A stretch of 64,000 nucleotides of DNA from Actinomadura sp. DC4 (lineage in GTDB: Bacteria > Actinomycetota > Actinomycetes > Streptosporangiales > Streptosporangiaceae). The stretch spans positions 1 to 64,000 of the forward strand of contig NZ_JAUEQY010000032.1 in assembly GCF_030406325.1 (NCBI RefSeq), written 5' to 3'. The position numbers and the translations under genes were made by a program. Below are positions 25,701 through 48,700 of the stretch, piece after piece; the stretch's first letter is position 1; each line of letters starts with the position of its first letter. A model generated the notes under the pieces. It was given only the letters and a program-made list of their open reading frames with translations, searched no databases and was not told where the DNA came from.

Positions 25701-25758
25701 TCAGCCAGATCCCCTGCTGGGCGAACGACGTACGGCCCTGCTGGTGCCCGTCAGACAT
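22741..25758 (-). CDS. NRPS protein C-A-PCP with a non-functional A domain
   Basis: A 1005-residue single-module protein. The C domain (about 10-430) has an intact THHLVFDG motif. The A domain (about 450-905) is badly worn. The ATP-binding loop TSGSTGxPKG is replaced by SPTPDGPSRIV, the NxYGPTE motif reads NVHGTDDA, the STGD motif reads RTGKRA, and the catalytic NGK lysine region reads TPDRRLDVG. The PCP (about 925-1000) still has the attachment Ser in DNLFDFGVNSLIVTQ. The A domain is therefore probably structural only, with the carrier loaded in trans by the acyl-AMP ligase of the same operon or by another A domain. The ATG overlaps the upstream C-domain gene by 8 bases. Confidence 0.85.
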   Translation of the reverse strand: MSDGHQQGRTSFAQQGIWLNERTRDMHDAYHAPCLITFDGELDTGALRTACAAVLARHPVLTSAFEEDGGVPWMRPADRVPELEIDDPGEGDPEARLAELVRRHAPAPFDFERGPLVRLVLAPLGPGRHALLLVTHHLVFDGPSLDLFTRDLAACYRAAVSGAGPEAPAASFAGYAAGEERRIAAALPTARRFWRERWQEPDQMALPGVTGPIGYAAPAHTIRFTIGAERRDALGRAGEALGVTRFELLLASMYALLYRYGNADPVITVALGLRPEEFADAIGPFAQELPVAARVGGDLTFRELAAAVHEHLGGLSPHRGVPLNRAVTGVRPAAMRTAVSISYRRSSPAHTLPGLRIRGERLPNQSARGAFWVLVFNEDDGMRFIINHPEERFPAESAERVAGHWRELLDQAVAAPDTRVGALTFLGDSERGLLLAANPGEPAGAAERTVVDLFAERVAADRGGVAVLRGTAETTGERLDAATEGLARRLRCAGVTPGSLVAIETGDPADALTGMLAVLRAGAAYLLAGPDGPTVRSGVSAVLSAAAGTGGPPVLAFDADGCVCGNCGADALADPAPEDVAYAALSPTPDGPSRIVRFDHRALTGALLAFRAILEFGPGGTFLALSRVTAPGAALELLLPATAGGRVVVPAPEEADEPARLVALVGRHAITHAQATPSLWQLLLDAGLDAPGLTALSGGETLQPTLARRLRARLRRLWNVHGTDDAALWSTCGEVAPGAETVAIGRPVPGARVHLLDASGALVPIGSPGELCVAGPALARDDDGRFAPDPFGSGGSRLARTGKRARWRPDGELDFLGGDHRRIRLNGQEVELADVEARLGAHDAVARCAVTTAEDGGLLAYLLPAGDEPPAEEELGGWLAATLPEGTAVGYVTLPEFPLTPDRRLDVGRLSPEAGRARRPAVTRSAGVREEDLETVAKIWRDVLRAGEVGLDDNLFDFGVNSLIVTQISARIFRRTGVDIPLETFYEAPTINEICGVIAQARREE

Positions 25759-27034
25759 CGGAAGCCTCGATCGTGTGCGCGGACAGGTCGGTGACGAACG
25801 CGGTGAGATCCTCGGCCAGGTCCTCGACGGTGGGCTCGTCGAACGCGGCGGCGTTGAAGTCGAGCCGGGCGGCCATGGGCTCGCCCTGCTGTTCGAAGAC
25901 GCAGAGCTGCGGCGTGCTCAGGCCGCTGCCGGGCGTGTCGAGGTCGTCGACGAGCGTCGGCGGAAGGTCGAAGGCCGTGGAGTCCAGGCCGGGCAAGTGC
26001 GGTGGAACGTGCCAACTGTAATAACCGAGGCAGGGGGCGTACGGGAACCGCGCGGCGTACTCGGCGTAGGGGTAGTCCTGCCGGGCGTGGGCGTCGAGGA
26101 TCGCGGTGCGGGTACGCCGCAGCAGCTCGCCGAACTCCGGCTGGCCGGCCAGGTCGACGCGGATCAGCAGCGAGGAGAACAGGCAGCCGATCGCGTTCTC
26201 CGAGCCCGGCAGCGTACGCGCGGCGGCCGGCGAGAGCAGGACGATGTCGGTGGCCCCGGACCAGCTCGACAGCACGGCGCTCCACGCCGAGAGCAGCACG
26301 GCGAAGGGGGTGGCCGACGCCGCGCGGGCGACGCGCGCGACCCCGGCGGCCGCCTCGCGTCCGATCGTGAAGTCGTGGGAGCGCGGCCGCACCTCGTCGG
26401 CCGGCTCGCGGCCGGGGAAGATCTCCAGCGCGGCGGGCGCCCCGGCGAGCGCCTCGTCCCAGGCGGCGCGGTTGTCCGGCCAGCGTTCCCGCGACCGGCG
26501 GACGACCTCCGAGGCGGGCAGGACCGGGCCGGAGCGTACCGGGCGGCCCGCGCGAAGCGCGGAGTAGGCGACGCCGAGGTCGCGCAGCAGCGGACCCATC
26601 GACCAGGCGTCGAACACCAGGTGGTGGACCGCGAGCAGCAGCACCTGGTCGCGGTCGGCCACCCGGATCACGGTGGCCCGCAGCAGCGGGCCGTCGGCGA
26701 GGTCGAACGGCCGGTCGCGCTCGGCCAGTGCGAGTACGCGGGCGTGAGCCAGCCGCTCCCCGGCGTCCTCGCCCGCGGCGGCGACCCGGCGGATCTCCGG
26801 CGGCCGGTCGCCGAGCACGACGGGACGCCGACGGCCGGCGCCGCAGAAGACCGTGCGGAGCGCCTCGTGCCGCGCGACGACGTGGGCGAGAGCGGCGCCG
26901 AGCAGGTCCGGGTCGAGCTCGTCGGTGATCCGCAGCGCCACGGTGACGGGCGCCGGATGCCGGAGCCCGTCCGGCCCGTCCATCCAGGCGAGGAACGCCT
27001 CCTGCTGCGCGCTCAGCGGGACCTCGTCGCTCAT
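25751..27034 (-). CDS. Stand-alone condensation domain
   Basis: A 427-residue free condensation-type domain. It starts with VPLSAQQEAFLAWMDG, and the catalytic motif reads VHHLVFDAWS (His-His and Asp kept, Gly changed to Ala). There is no A or PCP domain. ATG 27034 is preferred to GTG 27049, which would overlap the ligase gene more. Free C domains in NRPS clusters join or release an acyl or amino-acyl group between carrier proteins, sometimes forming an ester. The neighbours on both sides (acyl-AMP ligase, C-A-PCP) point to work in a small side assembly line. Confidence 0.8.
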   Translation of the reverse strand: MSDEVPLSAQQEAFLAWMDGPDGLRHPAPVTVALRITDELDPDLLGAALAHVVARHEALRTVFCGAGRRRPVVLGDRPPEIRRVAAAGEDAGERLAHARVLALAERDRPFDLADGPLLRATVIRVADRDQVLLLAVHHLVFDAWSMGPLLRDLGVAYSALRAGRPVRSGPVLPASEVVRRSRERWPDNRAAWDEALAGAPAALEIFPGREPADEVRPRSHDFTIGREAAAGVARVARAASATPFAVLLSAWSAVLSSWSGATDIVLLSPAAARTLPGSENAIGCLFSSLLIRVDLAGQPEFGELLRRTRTAILDAHARQDYPYAEYAARFPYAPCLGYYSWHVPPHLPGLDSTAFDLPPTLVDDLDTPGSGLSTPQLCVFEQQGEPMAARLDFNAAAFDEPTVEDLAEDLTAFVTDLSAHTIEASDV

Positions 27035-27038
27035 GGCG

Positions 27039-28559
27039 TCACGCGTCACCGGGAGCGCGGGAGCGCTCCGCCTCGAGGCGTTCGCGGAGCTCCGCCTTGA
27101 CCACCTTGCCCACCTCGTTGCGGGGCAGGGCGTCGACGGTGAGCCACCGCAGCGGGACCTTGTGCCGGGCCAGCCGCTCGCGCAGGAAGGAGCGCACCTC
27201 CGGCAGTGAGCCGTCCTCGCCGAGCACGACCGCGGCCGCGACCATCGAGCCCATCACCTCGTGCGGGACGCCGAACACCGCGGCCTCGCGTACGCCGGGG
27301 TGGTCGTACAGGACGGACTCCACCTCGGGGGTGGAGACCTTGAGACCGCCGGACTTCACGACGTCGCTCTCGCGGTCGACCAGGAACAGGCGGTCCTCCT
27401 CGTCGAGGTAGCCGACGTCGCCCATGCGCACCCAGCCGTCCTGGAAGACCGCGGCGTTCTCCTCGGCGGCGCCGTAGTAGGAGCGCGAGGGCGCCGGGCA
27501 GCGGAGCCACACGTCGCCGGTCTCGCCGGGCGGCAGCGAGGAACCGTCCTCACCGGCGATGCGGATGCCGACGTTGCCCACCGCGAAGCCGGCCGACTCG
27601 GGCTCTTCCGGATCGACCATGAGAAGGAGCTGCGCGGGCATCGCCTCGGTCGAGGAGTAGGCGTTGAAGACGGTCGCGCCCGCGAAGATCTCGGTCAGGG
27701 CGAGCGCGACGGACTGGGGGAGCGCGGCGCCGGACGACGCGACCATGACCACGCTGGAAAGGTCGTGCCGCGCGGCGGCGCCGGAGGCGATCAGGTCGAT
27801 CGCCATCGCCGGGACAAGGAACACCGTGCCGACCGAGAACTCCGCGATCGCGCCGCAGAAGCGCTCCGCGTCGAAGCGTTCGAGGGCGAGCCCGGGAGGA
27901 CTGGCCGAAAGCGAGTGGAACAGCGCCATCTGACCGGCGGTCGTGCCGATCGGAAAGGCGTGGACGAAATACTGCGAATGGTCGAAGAGCCGGTGGAGGG
28001 GCGTGAGCCGCTGGCCGAAGGTGAGGTTCTCGTGGCTCGCCGCGACGCCCTTCGGCTTTCCCGAGGTGCCCGAGGTGTAGAGGATCTGGGCGAGGTCGCC
28101 CGGCCGCGGGTCGACCTCGGGCGGTGGGGCGTCGCCGCGGTCGAGGTCGTCGAAGGGCAGGTGCGGTATCGGCGGCTCGCCGGTCCGCGGCACGCCCGTG
28201 ACGGCCACCGTGGCGCCAGAGGAGGCGAGGATCTCGTCGCACTCGGCCGGGGTGGCGTTGTGCGGGACCGGTACGGAGACGGCCCCGGCCCGCTGGGCGG
28301 CGCAGTAGGCGATGGCGTACTCGGGCCAGCACGCGTTTCCGAAGACCAGGCCGACCCGGTCACCGGGCCCCACTCCAGCGCCTGCGAGCCCTCCGGCGAG
28401 ACGTTCGGACCGGCGGTGCCAGTCGCCGAACGTGAGCGACGCGCCGCCGTCGAGCCGCAGCGCGAGGCGGCCGGGCTCGGTCCCGGCCCGCGCCGCGAGC
28501 AGGCGGGGAACGGTCACGACATCTGCTTCCCGCGCCGCGGTCGGCAATTTCTCGCCCAT
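27039..28559 (-). CDS. Acyl-AMP ligase, first gene of the minus-strand operon
   Basis: A 506-residue ANL-family ligase resembling acyl-CoA/acyl-ACP synthetases more than amino-acid A domains. It has an intact ATP loop YTSGTSGKPKG, NAYSSTEAMP, MGDVGYLDEEDRLFLVDR and the catalytic lysine in EVGKVVKAEL. It lacks the A4 Asp that holds an alpha-amino group, so a carboxylic acid without one is expected. ATG 28559 fits a promoter candidate at 28621-28649; the longer frame begins with a TTG inside that promoter. It is the only intact free ligase in the window and the leading candidate to load the carrier proteins whose A domains are dead. Confidence 0.85.
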   Translation of the reverse strand: MGEKLPTAAREADVVTVPRLLAARAGTEPGRLALRLDGGASLTFGDWHRRSERLAGGLAGAGVGPGDRVGLVFGNACWPEYAIAYCAAQRAGAVSVPVPHNATPAECDEILASSGATVAVTGVPRTGEPPIPHLPFDDLDRGDAPPPEVDPRPGDLAQILYTSGTSGKPKGVAASHENLTFGQRLTPLHRLFDHSQYFVHAFPIGTTAGQMALFHSLSASPPGLALERFDAERFCGAIAEFSVGTVFLVPAMAIDLIASGAAARHDLSSVVMVASSGAALPQSVALALTEIFAGATVFNAYSSTEAMPAQLLLMVDPEEPESAGFAVGNVGIRIAGEDGSSLPPGETGDVWLRCPAPSRSYYGAAEENAAVFQDGWVRMGDVGYLDEEDRLFLVDRESDVVKSGGLKVSTPEVESVLYDHPGVREAAVFGVPHEVMGSMVAAAVVLGEDGSLPEVRSFLRERLARHKVPLRWLTVDALPRNEVGKVVKAELRERLEAERSRAPGDA

Positions 28560-28620
28560 AAAGACCACGTCTCTCGCCGTCGCGGATCGATGAGTCCGAG
28601 TTGGGGACAGATAGGCCGCG

Positions 28621-28649
28621 ACGGTACCAGCAGTGATGTTTACCGTCAA
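28621..28649 (-). promoter_or_regulatory. Promoter candidate for the ligase-C-NRPS-exporter operon
   Basis: On the minus strand ttgacg (28649-28644), a 17-base spacer and taccgt (28626-28621) match a main sigma factor promoter. Transcription would start near 28614, giving a leader of about 55 bases before ATG 28559. Confidence 0.5.
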
Positions 28650-28690
28650 CGACTAAATGCGCTGACCTGCTGTAATCATCCATTCGCGGA

Positions 28691-28802
28691 CATGGCGTTT
28701 TTGTTGAAAATAAAACTGATCTTGACGGCTAGTGGAATTGTGACTATCATCCACCCTACCTTTATCTCGGCCAATATGTTTTCTGAGGCGCATGGCGTTT
28801 TT
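28691..28802. repeat. Twelve-base direct repeat, copies exactly 100 bp apart
   Basis: catggcgttttt occurs at 28691-28702 and again at 28791-28802, on either side of the + promoter of the NRPS genes and inside the 264-bp divergent control region. Such low-GC words are rare in this DNA. The regular spacing suggests paired regulator sites, possibly with looping. The binding protein is unknown. Confidence 0.4.
28722..28750 (+). promoter_or_regulatory. Promoter candidate for the three NRPS genes
   Basis: ttgacg (28722-28727), a 17-base spacer and tatcat (28745-28750) form a near-consensus promoter. Transcription would start near 28757, leaving a leader of about 67 bases before the NRPS ATG at 28824. 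The divergent ligase promoter has the same -35 box and spacing, so the halves of the cluster are probably turned on together. Confidence 0.6.
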
Positions 28803-28823
28803 CACTGCTGAGAGCGTGGTCAG

Positions 28824-42784
<13,961 letters not shown>

Positions 42785-42788
<4 letters not shown>

Positions 42789-45700
42789 GCGACCTGGAAC
42801 TGGCGGACGCGTGGCCCCTGACACCGCTGCAAGAGGGGTTGCTGTTCCACGCCCTGTACGACCGGCAGGGCCCCGACGTCTACGCGGTGCAGTTCGTGTG
42901 GCGGCTGGACGGCGATCTCGACGGCGACCTCCTCGCGGCCTCCGCCGAGGCGCTGCTGGCCCGGCACTCCAACCTCCGCGCCGGCTTCCTGCAGCTGAAG
43001 TCGGGCGATCCGGTCCAGGGCATCCCGGTGCGCGTCGACACGCCCTGGCGGACCGTCGACCTGTCCGGGCGAGACGAGGACGAGGCCACGGCCGCGGCGG
43101 AGCGGGTCGCGGCGGAGGAACGCGAACGCCGGTTCGACCTGGCCGTGCCGCCGCTGCTGCGCTTCGCGCTGGTCCGCCTCGCGCCCGGGCGGCACCATCT
43201 GGTGCTGACGCACCATCACATCCTTCTCGACGGCTGGTCCCGCCCCGTCCTGGCGCAGGAGCTGCTGACGATCTACGCGGCGGGGGGCGACGCGAGCGGC
43301 CTGCCGCCGGTGACGCCGTACCGCGAGTACCTGGCCTGGCTGAGCCGCCAGGACCGCCGCGCCGCCGAGGACGCCTGGACCGCATCGCTGGCCGGTCTGG
43401 GCGAACCCGTGCTCGTCGCGCCCGGCGGCGCCGGGCGGGCCGCGCTGATGCCCGAAGAGGCCGTCGCCGGCGTCGGCGAGACCGTCACCGCGGCCCTGCG
43501 CGAGGCGGCGCGCCGCCGCGACCTGACGCTGAACACGGTCGTCCAGGGCGCGTGGGCGCTGCTCGTCGGCCAGCTCACGGGCCGTGAGGACGTCGTGTTC
43601 GGCGTGACGGCGGCCGGACGGCCGCCCGAACTGCCCGGAGCCGAGACGATGCTCGGCCTGTTCATCAACACGGTCCCCGCGCGCGCCCGGCTCGATCCGC
43701 GCGCCTCCGTGGCGGACCTGCTGACCGGCCTGCAGGACCGGCAGTCCGCGCTGATCGAACACCGGCACCTGAGCCTCGCGGCCATCCAGCGCCTCGCCGG
43801 TCTCGGCGAGCTGTTCGACACGCTGCTCGTCTACGAGAACTATCCGCTCGACCCGGCCCGGCGCCCGCCGTCGGAGACGGGCGGCCTGCGGGTCGGCCTG
43901 GAGGCCGCGACCGACGCCGCCCACTACCCGCTCACGCTCGTCGTCTTCCCCGGCGAAGAGCTGCGGCTGCGGCTCGTCCACCGGCTCGACCTGTTCGACG
44001 CCGCCAGCGCCGAGCTGATCATGGCGCGGCTCGTACGGATCCTGGAACGGATCGCCGAGGACCCGGACCTCCGCCTCGCCCGGCTGGAGCTGCTGGAGGC
44101 GGGCGAGAAGCGGCGCGTGCTGCGGGAGTGGAACGACACCGCCCGCGAAATCCCGGACACGACACTGGCCGGGCTGTTCGAGAGCCAGGTGCGCCGGTCA
44201 CCTGACGCCGTGGCGGTGGTGTGCGAGGACGAGTCCGTCTCCTACGGCGAGCTGAACGCCGCGGCGAACCGGCTCGCGTGGGACCTCATCGGCGCGGGCG
44301 TCGGCCCCGAGCACGTCGTGGCGGTACGGATACCGCGCTCGATCGCGCTGGTGACCGCCCTGCTGGCCGTGGCCAAGACCGGTGCGGCGTACCTGCCGGT
44401 CGACGGCGAGCATCCGGCAGCGCGCATCGAGTTCATGCTCGCCGACTCCGGCGCGACCACCGTCCTGTCCGGCGCGGACCCGGTCGAGGAGAACACCGGC
44501 GACCCGCCGGGCGCGGCGCGGCGGGGGGCGCATCCGGCGTACATGATCTACACGTCGGGTTCGACGGGCCGGCCGAAGGGCGTCGTGGTCCCGCAGACGG
44601 GGCTGGTGAACCTGCTGGCGGCGATGGACCAGGTGGTCCCGCTGACGCCGGCCGACCGGCTGCTCGCGGTGACGACCGTGGCGTTCGACATCGCGGCGCT
44701 GGAGCTGTTCCTCCCGCTGGTCAACGGTGCGGCCGTGGTGCTGGCCACCAAGGAGCGGGTGCGAGATCCGGCCGCGTCCGCCGACCTGATCCGTGCGGCG
44801 GGGGTCACCGTCGTCCAGGCGACGCCGAGCTGGTGGCAGGCGTTGCTGGAGACCGAACTCGGCCTCGGCGACGTGCGGATGGTCGTCGGAGGTGAGGCCC
44901 TGCCCGCCCGGCTGTCGCGGCTGATGCGGCGCGCGGTGAACGTCTACGGGCCGACCGAGACGACGATCTGGTCGACCGCGATGGACCTGGACGGATGCGA
45001 GGGCGTGCCGCCGATCGGCCGGCCGATCGCGAACACGCGGACGTACGTGCTGGACGCGGCGCTGCGGCCGGTGCCGCCGGGCGTGGCAGGGGAGCTGTAC
45101 GTCGCGGGCGCCGGGCTGGCGCGGGGCTACCGGGGCCGCGCCGGGCTGACGGCGGAGCGCTTCGTGGCGTGCCCGTTCGCCGCCGGCGAGCGGATGTACC
45201 GCACCGGGGACCTGGCCCGCTGGGACACCGGCGGGCGGCTGGTCTTTCTCGGCCGCGTGGACGACCAGGTCAAGGTGCGAGGGTTCCGGATCGAGCTCGG
45301 CGAGATCGAGGCCGCCCTCGCCGCCCATCCGGACATCGCGCGCGCCGCCGTCACCGTACGGGAGGACACGCCCGGCGAACGGCGCCTCGTCGGCTACGTC
45401 GTCCCCGCGGACGAGCCGGCCGGGGACGGCGCGGCGCAGGTCGAGGAGTGGCGCTCGCTGTGGGACACGCTCTACCGCCAGGAGCTGGGGTCGGCGCCGT
45501 TCGGGGAGAACTTCGCCGGCTGGAGCAGCAGCTACGACGGGTCGGCGATCCCCGTGGAGGAGATGCGGGAGTGGCGCAACGCCGTCGTCGGCCGGATCCG
45601 GTCGCTCCGGCCCCGCAGGGTGCTGGAGATCGGCGTGGGCAGCGGCCTGATCCTGTCGCAGGTCGCACCCGAGTGCGAGGCGTACTGGGGGACCGACGTC

Positions 45701-48700
45701 TCCCGCGAGGCGGTCGAGGCGCTCCGCGCCCAGGTGGCGCGGCACGACGACCTCGCCGGGCGGGTCGAGCTGCGCGAGCAGGCCGCAGACGTCACGGACG
45801 GCCTGCCGGAGGGCTTCTTCGACACCGTCGTCATCAACTCCGTCGTCCAGTACTTCCCCGGCGCCGGCTACCTGGAGACCGTCCTGCGGCGGGCCGTGGA
45901 CCTGGTCGTGCCCGGCGGCGCCGTGTTCGTCGGCGACGTGCGCAACCGGCGGCTGCTGGGCTGCCTCCAGGCCGGCGTGCACGCGTCCCGTACGGGCGAC
46001 CCCGCTGAGCTGCCCAGGCTCGTCGACGCGGCCGTGTCCGCCGAGGAGGAGCTCCTGGCCGACCCGGAGTTCTTCACCGCCCTGGCCCGTACGGCCGAGG
46101 GCGTCGGCGCCGTGGACGTCCGGCTCAAACGCGGTGCGCACCACAACGAGCTGACCCGCTACCGCTACGACGTCGTCCTGCGCAAGGGGGACGCCGGGCC
46201 GGAGCCGGTGACCCTCTGCCTCCGCTGGGGCGACGAGGTGCGCGACATCGCCGAACTGGTCGGACGTCTCACGGCGGACCGGCCGGACCGGGTCCGCGTC
46301 GCCGGCGTCCCGAACGGCCGGCTGGCCGGTGACCTGGCCGCGCTGCGCGGCGCCGAGGTCACCGGGGGGATCGATCCCGAGGAGCTCGGCGCGGCCGGTG
46401 AGACGGCCGGTTACTCCGCGGCCCCCACCTGGTCGGCCGGCGACGACGGCGCGTTCGACGTGATCTTCGCCCGCGACGGCGAGGCGACCGGCCACTACCT
46501 GCCCGGGGACGACGACGCCGGATCCCCGGCCGCCCACGCGAACGACCCGGTGCGCTCGCGCGCCGCGGGCGGCCTCGCGCGGACCCTGCGCCGGTACGCC
46601 GGCGAGCGGCTGCCGGGTCACATGGTCCCGGCCGCCGTCCTGGTGCTGGACCGGCTGCCGCTGACGCCGAACGGCAAGCTCGACCGCGCCGCGCTGCCCG
46701 CCCCGGACTTCGCGGGCGCGGTGTCGGGCCGCGGGCCGGCGACGCCGGCCGAGGAGGTCCTGTGCGACCTGTTCGCCGACGTGCTGGGCGTGGGCCGGGT
46801 CGGCGCTGAGGACTCCTTCTTCGAGCTGGGCGGCGACTCCCTGCTGGCGATGCGGCTGATCACGCGCGTGCGGGCGGTGCTGGGCGCGGAGATCGAGATC
46901 CGTGAGCTGTTCGCGGCGTCCACGCCCGCCGGCGTGGCCCGGCTGGCCGAGGCCGGCCGGAAGGACGCGCGGCCCGTGCTGGAGCGCCGCGACCTGCCCG
47001 CCGTGGTCCCGCTGTCGTTCGCCCAGACGCGGATGTGGTTCCTCAACCGGCTGGAGGGCGGGTCCGCCTACAACGTGCCCCTGGCGGTACGCCTGACCGG
47101 CGACCTGGACATCGAGGCGTTCGGCGCCGCTCTGGCCGACGTGGCCGAGCGCCACGAGACGCTGCGGACCGTCTTCCCCGAGACCGACGGGGTGCCGCGG
47201 CAGGAGATCCTCACCGGCGCGGCGGGCCGTCCCGGGCTCCTCGTCGCGTCGCCCGGCGCGGACCTCGCGGACGCCGTCGCGGCCGAGGCGGCCCACGCCT
47301 TCGACGTGCGCGTCGAGCCGCCCTGGCGGGTCCACCTGTTCGCGGCCGGACCCGGCGAGCACGTCCTCCTCATCGTCGTGCACCACATCGCCGGCGACGG
47401 CTGGTCGCTCGGCGTCCTGGCCCGTGACCTGTCGACGGCGTACCGGGCGCGGCTGGACGGACGCGCGCCGGGCTGGGCTCCGCTGCAGGTCCGCTACGCC
47501 GACTACACGCTCTGGCAGCGAAGCGTCCTCTCCGCGGACGGTGACACCGACGGGCTCGACGCGCAGCTCGCCTTCTGGCGCACGACGCTCGCCGGCCTGC
47601 CCGGCGAGCTTCGCCTGCCCGCCGACCGCCCCCGGCCGCCGCAGGCCACCTACCGGGGCGGCACCGTACGGCTCGCCGTGGACGCCGGCGTGCACGACCG
47701 GCTCGTCCGCGTGGCCCGGCAGAACGAGGCGACGCTGTTCATGGTCGTCCAGGCCGGCCTCGCGGTCCTCCTGTCCCGCCTCGGTGCCGGCACCGACATC
47801 CCGATCGGCGTCCCGGTCGCCGGGCGCGGTGACCAGGCGCTGGACGACCTCGTCGGTTTCTTCGTCAACACCCTCGTGCTCCGCGCCGACCTGTCCGGCG
47901 ACCCCACCTTCGTCGAGACGATCGCCCGGGTCCGGTCCGCGGACCTGGCCGCGTACGCCCACCAGGACATGCCGTTCGAGCGGCTCGTGGTGGAGCTGGC
48001 GCCCGAACGCTCCCTTGCCCGGCATCCGTTGTTCCAGGTCATGCTCGTCTTCCAGAACGCCCCGCCCACGGTGTGGGACCTGCCCGGGATCGCCACGCGG
48101 CCCGAGCGGGCGGGCACCGCGGGCGCCAAGTTCGACCTGTCGCTCAGCCTCGCCGAGCAGCGCAGCGCCGACGGCGCTCCCGCGGGGATCGTGGGCGAGC
48201 TGGAGTACAGCGCCGACCTGTTCGACGCCGCGACCGCCGAGGCGATCGTGGCGCGGCTCGTCCGCGTGCTGGAGCAGGTGGCCGAGGACCCGAAGCTGCC
48301 GCTGACGCGGGTGGAGGTCCTCGACGCCGCCGAACGCCGCCGGATCCTGCGTGACTGGAACGCCGCCGCCCCCGCGCCGGAGCGTACGCTGCCCGGCCTG
48401 GTCGAGGACCGGGCACGCAGCCGCCCGGACGCGACCGCGGTGGCCTGCGGGGAGGAGGAGATCTCGTACGCGGAGCTGAACGCCGCCGCGAACCGCCTCG
48501 CCCACGAGCTGATCGCCCGCGACATCGGCGCCGAGCGGGTCGTCGCCGTGGCGGTACCCCCGTCGATCGCGTCGGTCACGGCGCTGCTGGCCGTCGCCAA
48601 GGCCGGCGGGGTCCACCTGGCCGCGGGCGGAGCACCGTCCGAAGCGTGGGCCACGATCACCGGCTCGGCGGCCGGTGAGGGCCGGATCGCCCTCGACGAT

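Noticed and set aside
28560-28649. Longer start (TTG 28649) for the acyl-AMP ligase
   Set aside because: The extra 30 residues are not ligase-like and would begin inside the minus-strand promoter candidate, so ATG 28559 is used.
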